Positions 9,275 through 17,952 of a stretch of 64,000 nt of DNA are shown one piece after another. Every line of letters begins with the position of its first letter. Position 1 is the stretch's first letter. The notes beneath the pieces were generated by a model that was not told where the DNA came from, searched no databases, and worked only from the letters and a program-made list of their open reading frames with translations. Position numbers and translations under genes: made by a program. Origin of the DNA: Arthrobacter sp. SW1 (lineage in GTDB: Bacteria; Actinomycetota; Actinomycetes; Actinomycetales; Micrococcaceae); assembly GCF_001766675.1 (NCBI RefSeq), contig NZ_MJLT01000067.1, forward strand, positions 109,113-173,112, given 5' to 3'.

Positions 9275-9721
9275 ATGACTGTGCACATTGAATCCCCGCT
9301 GGGCTTTACCGCCGACTTCCCCGAATTCACCCAGGCCCTGCCTGAATCCACCGCAGGCCCCAACACCGAGCAGTACGGCCTCCTCGGCAACGTCCTGGTG
9401 ACCGTCATCAAGGACGACAACGCCGTCTCTGATGCCCCGCAGGCCACCGGCTGGGCCCACCTCATGTCCGCCTACTACCTGGACGAGCGCGGCGGCACCC
9501 AGCTCGCCGAAGGCGCCCTGGACCTGGAAGGCAAGGACGCGTACGCCGTCATGGTCGGCTTCCAGGACCCGGACGGCACCGCGAAGGTGGCCTCCGCCGT
9601 CGGCGTTCTTGAGAATGGACGCTTTATCGGCGTCCTGGTGGTCTGGCCGGTCACCGACGCCGCGAAGGAACCGCAGGCCGAGCGCCTGAAGGAGATCGTC
9701 GGCGCCATCAGCCTCGGCTGA
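9275..9721 (+). CDS. Hypothetical protein, probable partner of the WXG100-type protein
   Basis: This 148-residue soluble alpha/beta protein has no signal peptide. ATG 9275 has AGGAG eight bases upstream and follows the WXG100 gene stop by 10 bp, so the two are almost surely cotranscribed. The pattern (ESPLGFTADFPEF at the start, GFQDPDGTAKVASAVGV later, amphipathic C-terminal helix) loosely resembles the Mog1/PsbP-like fold of LpqN-type proteins, but I cannot confirm this. A chaperone, immunity or accessory role for the WXG100 product is inferred from linkage only. A strong terminator follows. Confidence 0.65.
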   Translation: MTVHIESPLGFTADFPEFTQALPESTAGPNTEQYGLLGNVLVTVIKDDNAVSDAPQATGWAHLMSAYYLDERGGTQLAEGALDLEGKDAYAVMVGFQDPDGTAKVASAVGVLENGRFIGVLVVWPVTDAAKEPQAERLKEIVGAISLG

Positions 9722-9733
9722 TTCCTCCCGACA

Positions 9734-9780
9734 AACAGCAAAGCACCGGGTCCCGCGAAGGGGCCCGGTGCTTTGCTGTT
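9734..9780. terminator. Bidirectional rho-independent terminator
   Basis: A perfect 17-bp stem (AACAGCAAAGCACCGGG and its complement) encloses a 13-base loop. It lies between the plus-strand WXG100 pair and the minus-strand lipoprotein gene. T-rich ends on both strands suit termination in both directions. Confidence 0.9.
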
Positions 9781-9791
9781 GTAAGGAAGGC

Positions 9792-10232
9792 TTAGAGCTT
9801 GAGCGTGACGCCCTCGGCGCTGCACGCTGCGGAGCTGGACAGGAACGCGTCCTGGATGGCGTCCTTGGATTCCTGGGACGGTGCCTCGCCGAGGGAACGG
9901 TCCAGGGCCAGCAGGCTCAGGGCCGAGAACAGGCCGGAGACTTCCTCCGGGGCCGTGGCCTTTGCCTCATCGGCGCGCAGGTAGATGTCGTCGAAAGCAT
10001 CGGCGTCGTCATTGCCCGTGGCCGCGTATTCGGCGTACAGGGAGTTGAAGAGTTCGCAGGATTCCTTCACTCCGCCGGCGGCCGCGGACGGCGACTCTGC
10101 CGGGCTTGAGGACGGCGTCTCTGCCGGAGTGCTGGGCGCTTCAGTGCTGGGTGCGGGGGTGCCGCCGCCGGGCGAACACGCGGTCAGGCACGCGGCGCCG
10201 GCCAGGGCGATCGTTGCGAGAAGTTTCTTCAT
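9792..10232 (-). CDS. Putative lipoprotein
   Basis: This 146-residue protein has a lipoprotein signal (MKKLLATIALAGAACLTAC, lipobox LTAC). A Pro/Ser/Thr linker and a small helical domain containing a few cysteines follow. ATG 10232 has GGGGAG upstream; a TTG at 10241 is in frame but would sit inside that ribosome site. The mature domain (KESCELFNSLYAEY to SSAACSAEG) is not recognised. It recalls the small lipoprotein encoded at 47626 in size and layout, but I cannot show homology. Confidence 0.75.
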   Translation of the reverse strand: MKKLLATIALAGAACLTACSPGGGTPAPSTEAPSTPAETPSSSPAESPSAAAGGVKESCELFNSLYAEYAATGNDDADAFDDIYLRADEAKATAPEEVSGLFSALSLLALDRSLGEAPSQESKDAIQDAFLSSSAACSAEGVTLKL

Positions 10233-10321
10233 GCTCCCCAACCCTACGTGGATCGGCGGGGCACCGCATGGAATGGGAATGGGGAGTTCTCCCCTCCGCT
10301 TCCCGCGGGGCGGGCCGGAAA

Positions 10322-12436
10322 TCAGTCCTCCGGGAACTCCGCGCCGAGCGTGGACAGCACGCCGAAGGCTTTCGTCCGGATCTCCTCGTACTCGTCCGAA
10401 GGCTCCGAATCAGCGGTGATGGCACCGCCGACGCCGAGCGAAAGCGTGCGTCCGCCGTCGCCGTCGCGGTTCATCACGAGGGTCCGGATCACGACGGCGA
10501 GATCGCTCGCCGCGTTGAGCGAAAAGTAGCCGATGGCCCCGGAATACACGCCGCGCGGGCCGTCCTCCAGCCGGTCCAGGATGTCCATGGTGCTGATCTT
10601 CGGGGCGCCGGTCATGGAGCCCGCCGGGAACGCGGCCGCCACGGCTTCGGCGCGGGGGGCGCCCGGCCGCAGCTGTGCGTCGATGGTGCTGACCATCTGG
10701 TGCACCGTGGCGTAGCTTTCGATTGCGCACAGCCGGCTGACGGTTACCGATCCGGGGACGGCGAAGTGGCTGAGGTCGTTGCGGAGCAGGTCCACGATCA
10801 TGATGTTCTCGGCCCGGTCCTTGAGCGAGGTCTCCAGGTCCTTGCGGAGGTGCCCGTCGATCACGGGGTCGTTGGCGCGGGCCCGGGTGCCCTTGATGGG
10901 CTCGGCCCGCATGGCGCCGTCGGAGGCGATGCGCAGGAAACGTTCGGGGGAGGTGCTGGCGACGGTCAGGGGGCCGAAGCGGAGGTAGCTCGCGAACGGG
11001 GCCGGGTTGCGGCGGCGCAGCGCCAGGTAGCTCTGCCACGGATCCAGTCCCGGGTCCGGGGCGCTGACGGTGGTGGTCAGGCAGATTTCGTAGCTGTTGC
11101 CCTCGGCGATTTCGTGCTGGGATTCCTTGATCTTGCGCAGGTAATCGGAGCGGGTGTCGCGTGCGGTGAACCGCGGCGGGAGGGGAACGGGGAGCGTCTG
11201 CGGGGAGGGCTCGACGGCGGCGGGGGCGTTCCGGTGTCCGGCGTCCGCCGCGTCCAGCACCGCTGAGTCCCGCACAGCTGAGTCCCGCACCGCTGAGTCC
11301 CGCACCGCCGCGCGGGCGCGCTCCAGCCAGGTTCCGGCGTCGGGAGCGTCCAGGGCGAGCAGCCAGACCGCGCTTTCGCGGTGGTCCACCACCACGGCGC
11401 GGCCTGCGAACAACAGGGCGGCGTCCGGGGTGTCCGCGGGGATGTCGTTGCCGCCGCTTTCGCGCTTGAGCTCGTAGCCCAGGTAGCCGAGCCAGCCGAG
11501 CGTGAACTCGCACTCGTAGCCTTCCGGGGCGCGCAGGGCCCGCCGGCCCCAGACGGTGTCCAGCCAGCGGAAGAACGGGCCGGAGACGGTGGCGGTGGCG
11601 CATCCGGCGCTCACCAGGGTGGTGCCGGAGCGGTGCAGCACGGACTGGCCGAAGCTGCCGCCGTCGTCGGCCATGATGCTGAAGCGGCTGCGGGCGGCGG
11701 CCTCAGGAGACGCATCCGTGCGGGCGGTTTCCGCGTTGGAGGAGTCCAGCCAGACCGCGGTGTCAGAGGAACCGTGGAGGGCCTGGAAGAGCGCCTCGGT
11801 TCCCGGGACTGCGTCGATCCGTTCGGACAGCAGCTTCAGCCCGCGGCGGGCGGACAGCTCGGGGGCCAGGACGGAGGCGAGGCCCGGGAGGTAGTTCAAG
11901 GCCTGCATGACGTCATCCGGGGCGTCGCCGTTGGCCTTGTTCAGGACGTGGATGTCCGCGTGGGCCGGGACGTCGTCCGATTCGAGCCATTCCTGTTCCT
12001 GGGCTGCCCAGGTGTCCCAGAACGGTTCGTAGCCACTGCCGTCCCGTTCGATTGCGCGCCGGCGTCGGTCCTCCACGGGAGCTTCCACCCAGATCACGGC
12101 GTCCAGCAGGGGCCTTGCGGCTTCGGCGGCCGCGCCCACGCCCTCGACCACGACGATTTCGGCCGGCAGCGTGGTGTGTGCGGCGCCGTCGTAGTGCTTT
12201 TCCCAGTCCCAGCTGACCCATTCGGCGGCCACGCCCCGGCGCAGCGGAGCCAGGACCGTGGTGACATACCGTTCGATGCCCGCGCTGAGGCCGTTCCAGC
12301 CGGGATAGATGTCCTCGAGGTGGAAGAGCGATACCTTGTGATGCTCGCGCAGCCGTGCCGCCAGTTCGACGGCGAGGGTGGTCTTTCCTGCTCCGGAGCG
12401 GCCATCGACGGCGATGATCACGGGTGCTGGAGTCAT
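10322..12436 (-). CDS. pabB: P-loop kinase-like domain fused to aminodeoxychorismate synthase component I
   Basis: This 704-residue two-domain protein starts at ATG 12436, which overlaps the phosphatase stop (ATGA). Residues 1-190 form a uridine-kinase-like P-loop domain with Walker A in VDGRSGAGKTTL, an acidic FHLEDIYPGWNGL segment and an arginine-rich lid (DRRRRAIERDGSG). From about residue 250 it is a chorismate-binding enzyme with LGWLGYLGYE, PIKGTRARA, LLRNDLSHF and the SMTGAPKISTMDILDRLE active-site helix. That fits PabB, which aminates chorismate for folate synthesis, better than TrpE, especially with pabC nearby. The kinase substrate is unknown. A 15-bp triplet repeat lies in a disordered linker. 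Confidence 0.85.
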   Translation of the reverse strand: MTPAPVIIAVDGRSGAGKTTLAVELAARLREHHKVSLFHLEDIYPGWNGLSAGIERYVTTVLAPLRRGVAAEWVSWDWEKHYDGAAHTTLPAEIVVVEGVGAAAEAARPLLDAVIWVEAPVEDRRRRAIERDGSGYEPFWDTWAAQEQEWLESDDVPAHADIHVLNKANGDAPDDVMQALNYLPGLASVLAPELSARRGLKLLSERIDAVPGTEALFQALHGSSDTAVWLDSSNAETARTDASPEAAARSRFSIMADDGGSFGQSVLHRSGTTLVSAGCATATVSGPFFRWLDTVWGRRALRAPEGYECEFTLGWLGYLGYELKRESGGNDIPADTPDAALLFAGRAVVVDHRESAVWLLALDAPDAGTWLERARAAVRDSAVRDSAVRDSAVLDAADAGHRNAPAAVEPSPQTLPVPLPPRFTARDTRSDYLRKIKESQHEIAEGNSYEICLTTTVSAPDPGLDPWQSYLALRRRNPAPFASYLRFGPLTVASTSPERFLRIASDGAMRAEPIKGTRARANDPVIDGHLRKDLETSLKDRAENIMIVDLLRNDLSHFAVPGSVTVSRLCAIESYATVHQMVSTIDAQLRPGAPRAEAVAAAFPAGSMTGAPKISTMDILDRLEDGPRGVYSGAIGYFSLNAASDLAVVIRTLVMNRDGDGGRTLSLGVGGAITADSEPSDEYEEIRTKAFGVLSTLGAEFPED
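11261..11305 (-). repeat. 15-bp direct repeat, three copies, inside pabB
   Basis: Three tandem copies of a 15-bp unit (CGCTGAGTCCCGCAC, second copy with one change) encode three AVRDS repeats on the minus strand. They fall in a surface linker of the PabB domain, where length variation by slippage would be tolerated. Confidence 0.85.
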
Positions 12437-12990
12437 GGAATAGAGGTTACCTGCTGGGGGTCGCCGTGTTTTCCGGCGAGGGCGGCGCGGGTGAACTCCA
12501 CGATTCCCGGGACGGCGGCGTGGATGAGGTCCCAGGTGGTGTCGAAGTCGCGGTGCCCGCCGTACCACGGGTCATCGATGCCGAGGTCCAGGGTGTTGCT
12601 GCCGGCCACCGCGGGATCGAAGCTGCGCAACATCCTGATCTTCGCCAGGTCTTCCTGGGTTCCCTGCTGGAGTGCGGCGTCCTGCAGCCAGCCGAAGTGG
12701 TCCACGTCCAGCGCAAGGATGAGGTCCCGCTCCCGGAACCACTCCGGCTGCCACGCCCGCGCCACATGGGAAGCGGACACAATGTGGTGCGCTGCCAGCT
12801 TGCGCGCGGCGCGCGGATCGATCGGCCGCCCCACCTCATAGGAGGTGGTCCCGGCGGAGTCCACGCTGACGACGCCGGCCAGCCCCTCGGCGTCGAACGT
12901 TTCCTTCAGCATCAGTTCCGCCATGGGGGAGCGGCAGATATTGCCGGTGCAGACGGTGATGATGCGGTAGGGGCGGGACGCGGAATACAT
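12433..12990 (-). CDS. Low-molecular-weight protein-tyrosine phosphatase
   Basis: This 185-residue enzyme carries the C-x5-R-S phosphate loop near the N-terminus (VCTGNICRSPMAE, Cys14 and Arg20) and the late general-acid segment DDPWYGG. It is predicted to dephosphorylate phosphotyrosine on proteins; homologues act on tyrosine kinases controlling polysaccharide export, or on arginine phosphate. Neither a kinase nor a capsule gene is nearby. Its TGA overlaps the ATG of the kinase/PabB fusion, so translation of the two is coupled. Somewhat longer than the usual 150 residues. Confidence 0.9.
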   Translation of the reverse strand: MYSASRPYRIITVCTGNICRSPMAELMLKETFDAEGLAGVVSVDSAGTTSYEVGRPIDPRAARKLAAHHIVSASHVARAWQPEWFRERDLILALDVDHFGWLQDAALQQGTQEDLAKIRMLRSFDPAVAGSNTLDLGIDDPWYGGHRDFDTTWDLIHAAVPGIVEFTRAALAGKHGDPQQVTSIP

Positions 12991-13080
12991 GCTGCAAGCA
13001 TTGCCGGTGCCGCCGCCTGTTGGCTAGTTGAGGTGTCCTGCGGCCGTCATTTTCGCTCTGCCGCAGCCGCTCGCGCTGCC

Positions 13081-14676
13081 TCACCGTCCGGACAGGTCCC
13101 GACGGCGGTACCCGGCGAGCCCGGCAACCACCAGCCCGGTGGCGATCGCCAGGGTCCACAGCACAGGCGTCCAGTCCGGAGCGGAATCGGTGACATTCGG
13201 GACCACATGGAAGGGGCTGGTGCCCATCAGCCACTCCGGCGCTTCCAGCACCGGCCCGAACATGGTCAGCAGCAGCCAGTACACCAGCAGGAGCCAGGCC
13301 ACCGCCCGAGCCCGCGGCGCCAGGCCCACCAGGAAAAGCGCGACGGCGGCCGCGAGCCACAGTGCCGGGACCTCCGCCAGGCCCTGGGCCACCACCTGTG
13401 CGGTGTCCAGTTCCGAGCCGGCCATCCGGGCGGACGTAGCCAGTGCCGCGGCGCCGGCCGCCATTCCGAGCGCGGGCCCGACGGCGGCCAGCACCACGGT
13501 GGGCGCGGCGTAGGCCAGCCGGGACAGCGGCGCGGAGAGAAGCCATTCGGCCCGGCCCTCGTCCTCCTCGGCGTGGAAACGCAGGACCACCTGGATGCCG
13601 AAAACGCCGCCGATGAACGCCAGCACCAGCAGCAGCACTTCCACGAAGGCGAACAGCAACTGCTCCTCGGTGGCCAGCCGGAACGTGATCATCTGTCGCA
13701 CGAAGGGATTGTCCCGGAACACCGTGGACATGGTGGTGGCCACCAGCCCGTAGACCGAACCCAGCGCGATGAACACGATGCCCCACGTCCAGAACGCGCC
13801 GCCGTTCAGCCGCACCGTCAGGCCCCACGTTCCAAGCCGCCCCCGGGCCGGGCCGCCGCGCGGCGCGATCATGCCCATTCCGAAATCCCGGCGCGACTCC
13901 AGCCAAGCGGCCAGGGCCGTCAGCGCCAAGGCGACCGCCAGCAGGAGCAGCAACGGGCGGAAGTCGTTCTCCGAGGCCGGCCGGATCTGCTCCGCCCAGC
14001 CCATCGGGTTGGTCCACAGCAGCCACTCCGCGTTGTCGAGGGTGTCGCCCAGGCCACGCAGCAGGTAACTGGTCCCCAGCACGGTTGCGGCGAGGGTGTT
14101 TGCGGTGCGGCCGCTGGAGCCAAGCTGCGCCGTCACCGCGGCAACCCCGGCAAATGCCAGGCCCATCCCGCCGAAGGCGCTCCCCAAGGCAAATGCCGGC
14201 CCCGTCGGCGAACCCGCAGCCATCAGCGCGAGCTCCACCAGTGCCGTCACTGCCGCGGACGCCAGCCAGGCCAGCACGACGGCGGACGCCAGCCGGGCAT
14301 GCCGGCCCACCACGCCCGAATCCAGCAGTTCCGCACGTCCGGATTCCTCCGCCGCGCGGGTGTGCCGGGTGACGGCGAAGACAGCCATCAGGGCCGCGAA
14401 GAACATGCCGAACATCTGCACGCGCCACGTGGTGAATCCCGCCGCCGTGCCAAGGTCCCCGGGCTGGCCGAACAACAAGGAAAACGCCGGGTTGGAGCCC
14501 AGGCTGAGCTGCAGCGCCCTCGCTTCAAGCGGCGTGGAAAACACGGAGGCATAGGCCGCGTAACTCATCATGGGGAAGGCCCCGAACACCAGCAGCCACG
14601 GCAGCAGCTTCCAGCGGTCCAGCCGCAGCGCGTGCCGCAATAGGGCCGTGGTCCCGGTGAACGGAGTACCGCTCAT
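13081..14676 (-). CDS. ABC transporter permease (ABC-2 type, multidrug or antibiotic exporter)
   Basis: This 531-residue membrane protein has about 12 predicted helices and a duplicated layout, typical of actinobacterial exporters described as polyketide-antibiotic exporters. The segment LRFHAEEDEGRAEWLLSAPL before the second half is a family hallmark. I chose ATG 14676 (MSGTPFTG); an ATG at 14709 in the same frame is possible, because the region is made of short repeats and neither has a clear ribosome site. It pairs with the ATPase gene just upstream. The substrate is unknown. Confidence 0.82.
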   Translation of the reverse strand: MSGTPFTGTTALLRHALRLDRWKLLPWLLVFGAFPMMSYAAYASVFSTPLEARALQLSLGSNPAFSLLFGQPGDLGTAAGFTTWRVQMFGMFFAALMAVFAVTRHTRAAEESGRAELLDSGVVGRHARLASAVVLAWLASAAVTALVELALMAAGSPTGPAFALGSAFGGMGLAFAGVAAVTAQLGSSGRTANTLAATVLGTSYLLRGLGDTLDNAEWLLWTNPMGWAEQIRPASENDFRPLLLLLAVALALTALAAWLESRRDFGMGMIAPRGGPARGRLGTWGLTVRLNGGAFWTWGIVFIALGSVYGLVATTMSTVFRDNPFVRQMITFRLATEEQLLFAFVEVLLLVLAFIGGVFGIQVVLRFHAEEDEGRAEWLLSAPLSRLAYAAPTVVLAAVGPALGMAAGAAALATSARMAGSELDTAQVVAQGLAEVPALWLAAAVALFLVGLAPRARAVAWLLLVYWLLLTMFGPVLEAPEWLMGTSPFHVVPNVTDSAPDWTPVLWTLAIATGLVVAGLAGYRRRDLSGR

Positions 14677-14702
14677 GGCCGGCCTGTGCTCATGGCTGCC
14701 GG

Positions 14703-14742
14703 GGCTCATGGCTGGCTGCCGCGGCTCATGCCTGGCTGCCGC
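14703..14742. repeat. 20-bp direct repeat at an ABC gene junction
   Basis: Two 20-bp units (14703-14722 and 14723-14742) differ at one base. Related shorter units with the same GCTCATGG core begin at 14671 and 14688. The array covers the ATPase stop and the possible starts of the permease, so each unit supplies an in- or out-of-frame ATG. Confidence 0.75.
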
Positions 14743-15640
14743 GCTCGCCGTAGTGCTGCAGGAACAGGTCTTCCAGGCTCGGCGGGGTGACCGTCAGCGC
14801 GCTCACGCCGAACGCGGCCAGCGTGTTCATCGCCGCCGCCAGGCCGCCGTCGTCGACGCTGAAATGGACCCGGCTGCCCTCGAGCAGCAGGTCCCGGACT
14901 CCGGGCAGTGCCGTAAGGGCGGGCGCCGCGGTGGTGCGGGCCGCGCCGCCGTCGAGGGTTGCGGCCACATTGGTGCGGGCGTGGCTGCGCATCTGTTCGA
15001 GGCTTCCGGTTTCCACCACCTTGCCCTTGCGGATGATGCTGATCCGGTCCGCCAGCGACTCCACTTCGGCCAGGATGTGGCTGGACAGGAGCACGCTGCG
15101 GCCACGGGCCTTTTCGCGGCGGATTTCCCGGCGGAACGTGGCCTCCATGAGGGGATCCAATCCGGAGGTGGGCTCGTCGAGGATGAGCACTTCGGCGTTG
15201 GAGGACAGGGCGGCCACGATCGCCACCTTCTGCCGGTTGCCCTTCGAGTAGGCGTGGCCGCGGATGGTGGGGTCCAGTTCGAAGATGCCCAGGAGCTCTG
15301 CGCGGCGCTGTTCGTCCAGCCCGCCGCGCAGCCTGCCAAGCAGGTCGATCGCTTCGCCGCCGCTCAGCCCGGGCCAGAGGTTTACGTCGCCGGGAACGTA
15401 GGCGATGCGCCGGTGGAGGGTGACGACGTCGCGCCAGGGGTCGCCGTCAAGCACGCGCACGGTTCCGGCGTCCGCCCGCAGCAGCCCGAGAAGGATCCGC
15501 AGCGTGGTGGATTTGCCCGCGCCGTTGGGGCCGAGGAATCCGTGGACTTCGCCCTCGCTGACCTCCAGGTCCAGGCCGTCCAGGGCCACGGACCGCCCGA
15601 AGCATTTTTCCAGGCCCGCGATGCTGATCACAGCAGCCAT
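14726..15640 (-). CDS. ABC transporter ATP-binding protein
   Basis: This 304-residue ATPase powers the adjacent ABC-2 permease. It has Walker A in LGPNGAGKSTT, a Q-loop region, a degenerate signature YSKGNRQKV in place of LSGGQ, Walker B EVLILDEPTSGLDP and the switch histidine in LLSSHILAEVE. The SKGNRQK signature is common in DrrA/CcmA-like exporter ATPases. The C-terminal 80 residues form the usual accessory domain. Cotranscribed with the permease gene downstream. Confidence 0.93.
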   Translation of the reverse strand: MAAVISIAGLEKCFGRSVALDGLDLEVSEGEVHGFLGPNGAGKSTTLRILLGLLRADAGTVRVLDGDPWRDVVTLHRRIAYVPGDVNLWPGLSGGEAIDLLGRLRGGLDEQRRAELLGIFELDPTIRGHAYSKGNRQKVAIVAALSSNAEVLILDEPTSGLDPLMEATFRREIRREKARGRSVLLSSHILAEVESLADRISIIRKGKVVETGSLEQMRSHARTNVAATLDGGAARTTAAPALTALPGVRDLLLEGSRVHFSVDDGGLAAAMNTLAAFGVSALTVTPPSLEDLFLQHYGERGSQA

Positions 15641-15649
15641 GGACCGAGA

Positions 15650-16855
15650 CTACTCCGGGCCGGGCTCCGCTGGAATGGTGTTCTGCGGTGGCGGCTCCGG
15701 TGCCTCCAGACGGGGTTGCGGCAGGCGTGGCAGCGCGGCGGCGGCGACCAGCAGGGCCAGGGCGCCGAGCCCGAACGGCAGGGCTGTGGCGGTGGCGATG
15801 CCTCCCACGAGGAGCGGGCCACCGGCGTCGCCGAGTTCCCTGCCGAGCTCGGCGGATCCCATGGTGCGGCCCATGCGTTCGGGCGGCGTGGTGTCCGCCA
15901 GGTGGGCAAAGCCGAGGGGAGTGGCAATGCCGACGCCGGTGCCAATGGCCGCCGCCGCGATGAAGAGGGTGGCCGGGTGTGGGATGGTTGCGACCAGTGC
16001 GACGCCGGCTGCTGTGATGAGCAGGCCGGTGACCATGCCGCGGTTGTCCTTGATGCGTCCTTCGTCCCGCATCCGCCCGACCCTCGGCTGGGTGAGCAGG
16101 GACGCGATGGCCAGGACACTGACGGTGGCGGTGCCGGCCACGGGGCCGAGCCCGTGCCGGGTGGCCAGGGCAGGAAGGAAACCGATGGCCGCGCCCATGG
16201 CGGCCATCGAGGCTGCGAGCACCGTGGTGGGAACCAGGAAGCGGCGTTCGCTCACCTGGCGGAAGAGGTCGACGACGGTGTAGCGCTGGCGGGGCAGCGG
16301 CGGCAGGTGCGGGACCCGGAACAGGACCCAGAGGGCAGCGGCCACGGCCAAGGCCGAAAGCACGGCGAACAGGAGGGCGAAGCCGCCCGCGAAGATCAGT
16401 CCCGCGCCGATCAGCGGACCGATCACGTAGCCCAGGCTCTTCCACGAGCCGTATTTTCCGAAGTAGCTTCCGGCGTTCTTGCCTGCGGCGAGCCGGGCCA
16501 CCATCGCCGATGCCGCCGGGGAGAAGGCCGACGCCGCCGCGCCTTGGCCAAGGCGGGCGATGCCGAGCATCAGCGGATCGCTGCCCCAGAGGCCCGGAAG
16601 GGACAGGACCGCAAAGGCCAGCAGGCCGCCGACGATCACCGGCTTGCTGCCGATCCTGTCGCTCAAGGCGCCGAAGACGGGCTTCAGGAAAACCTCTGCG
16701 ACGTCGTAGGCCGCGAGCAGCACGCCCAGTCCCAGCAGGGTGAGCCCGATGTTGTCGCTCTGGGCGCCCATGCCGGCGGCGATGCTGTGGGCACCGAAGG
16801 CGGTGACGAAGCCCGCGGCGTACAGCGGCGCCTTGGGGTGCGTTGCTGTGTGCAT
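15650..16855 (-). CDS. MFS transporter, drug-efflux-like
   Basis: This 401-residue transporter has about 12 helices, with the motif-A-type loop FGALSDRIGSKPVI after helix 2 and a second loop reading RVGRMRDEGRI. The layout matches TetA/multidrug antiporters (DHA1). ATG 16855 (MHTATHPKAP) has AGGAAG upstream; a longer frame to 16954 is mostly shadow sequence. It ends nine bases before the ABC ATPase start, so it may lead the same transcript. Substrate unknown. Confidence 0.83.
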   Translation of the reverse strand: MHTATHPKAPLYAAGFVTAFGAHSIAAGMGAQSDNIGLTLLGLGVLLAAYDVAEVFLKPVFGALSDRIGSKPVIVGGLLAFAVLSLPGLWGSDPLMLGIARLGQGAAASAFSPAASAMVARLAAGKNAGSYFGKYGSWKSLGYVIGPLIGAGLIFAGGFALLFAVLSALAVAAALWVLFRVPHLPPLPRQRYTVVDLFRQVSERRFLVPTTVLAASMAAMGAAIGFLPALATRHGLGPVAGTATVSVLAIASLLTQPRVGRMRDEGRIKDNRGMVTGLLITAAGVALVATIPHPATLFIAAAAIGTGVGIATPLGFAHLADTTPPERMGRTMGSAELGRELGDAGGPLLVGGIATATALPFGLGALALLVAAAALPRLPQPRLEAPEPPPQNTIPAEPGPE

Positions 16856-16908
16856 GGCTTCCTGTTCTTCCGGCCGCTCCGTTCGGGGCAGGTGCCTCGG
16901 GCGGCTGG

Positions 16909-17532
16909 CTAGTGGATGACGGCGAGAAGGATGCCGACCAGGACGAAGAGGCAACCGAAGGAGCGGTTGAGGATCTTCTGGCCGTGCTCATTGTGGGTGA
17001 AACGCTGGAACGACCTGGCGGCCAGGGCGAAGAAGAACCACATGACCAGGATGTCGATGACCACCACGGTGACCGCGAGGACCAGGTACTGCTGGAGGAG
17101 CGGCTGGTCCGGGCGGATGAACTGCGGCATGAAGGCCAGGAAGAACACGATGGCCTTGGGATTGAGCAGGTTCACCCAGACCCCGCGCTGGAACATGGAC
17201 AGGGCCGGCTCGTTCCGCCGGGATTCGACCTTCTCCTTGTCCAGGTCCGGCTTGTGCATGAACTGCCGGATGCCCAGATACACGAGGTAGGCCGCGCCTG
17301 CGTAGCGGATGACGTTGAAGATCACCGGCGAGCTGGACACGAGCACGCCCACGCCAAGCGCCACGATCACGATGTGGATGACGAGCGCCAGCTGCTGGCC
17401 GAGGATGCCCCAGATGGAACGGCGGAAGCCCGAATTGAGCGAGTTGCTCATGGTGGAAATGGCGCCCGCGCCCGGGGTGAAACTGATCAGGGTGCCGGCG
17501 CCGACGAGGGCCAGCCAAAGGGAGAACTGCAC
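16909..17532 (-). CDS. LysE/RhtB family amino acid exporter
   Basis: This 207-residue protein has six predicted helices. The N-terminal family motif reads FTPGAGAISTMSNSLNSG, followed by GILGQQ, and the fourth-helix region contains NLLNPKAIVFFLAFMPQF. It is predicted to export amino acids such as homoserine, threonine or lysine analogues by proton antiport. It is a single gene between an MFS transporter and the toxin gene, with only 21 bp to the latter. Confidence 0.9.
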   Translation of the reverse strand: MQFSLWLALVGAGTLISFTPGAGAISTMSNSLNSGFRRSIWGILGQQLALVIHIVIVALGVGVLVSSSPVIFNVIRYAGAAYLVYLGIRQFMHKPDLDKEKVESRRNEPALSMFQRGVWVNLLNPKAIVFFLAFMPQFIRPDQPLLQQYLVLAVTVVVIDILVMWFFFALAARSFQRFTHNEHGQKILNRSFGCLFVLVGILLAVIH

Positions 17533-17553
17533 TGATCAATCTTAGGCCTGCTG

Positions 17554-17952
17554 CTACCAGAGGGTTTCCACGAGCCCGAAGTCGTGGAATTCCTGGTCCG
17601 CCGTGATGATCACCATTGATTCGACGATTGCTTGGGCCGCGATCAGCCGGTCGAAGGGGTCCCGGTGGTCCCAGTCGAGCTGCCCCGCTGCGAAGGCGTG
17701 GTTGCTGCGGATGGGCAGTTCCTCGTCGCACAGCTCTGCGATGTGCCGGGGATAACCGAGCAACAGGCCGTCGAGGCCGGGCAGCCGTCCGAGCCTGTGC
17801 TTGTAGGCCAGTTCGTAGGCCGTGGCCGCGGAGGCTGCCAGATGGTGGTCGAGTGACTGGATGGTGCGCCGTGCCTTGGCCGAGAGCTTCCGGGGTTCCG
17901 TCAGGGCCCAGATCAGTGCATGGGTGTCGAGGAGATAATTGGCGCTTCCCAC
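17554..17952 (-). CDS. PIN-domain toxin (VapC-like ribonuclease)
   Basis: This 132-residue PIN protein is predicted to cut RNA using a metal-binding acidic cluster: Asp9 (YLLDTHALIW), Glu47 (AYELAYKH), Asp98/Asp101 (RDPFDRLIAAQA) and Asp119 (ITADQEF). The DTHALIWAL start is typical for toxins paired with Phd/YefM-type antitoxins. Its start overlaps the antitoxin gene by 40 bp, giving coupled translation. Growth arrest when the antitoxin is lost is the expected phenotype. Confidence 0.9.
   Translation of the reverse strand: MGSANYLLDTHALIWALTEPRKLSAKARRTIQSLDHHLAASAATAYELAYKHRLGRLPGLDGLLLGYPRHIAELCDEELPIRSNHAFAAGQLDWDHRDPFDRLIAAQAIVESMVIITADQEFHDFGLVETLW

Noticed and set aside
10281-10294. 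Small hairpin GGGGAG-TT-CTCCCC upstream of the lipoprotein gene
   Set aside because: The loop of two bases and short stem are not convincing as a terminator.
12424-14643. A 739-residue plus-strand ORF across the phosphatase and ABC permease
   Set aside because: It is rich in His, Gln, Arg and Gly without a domain, and lies opposite well-supported genes.
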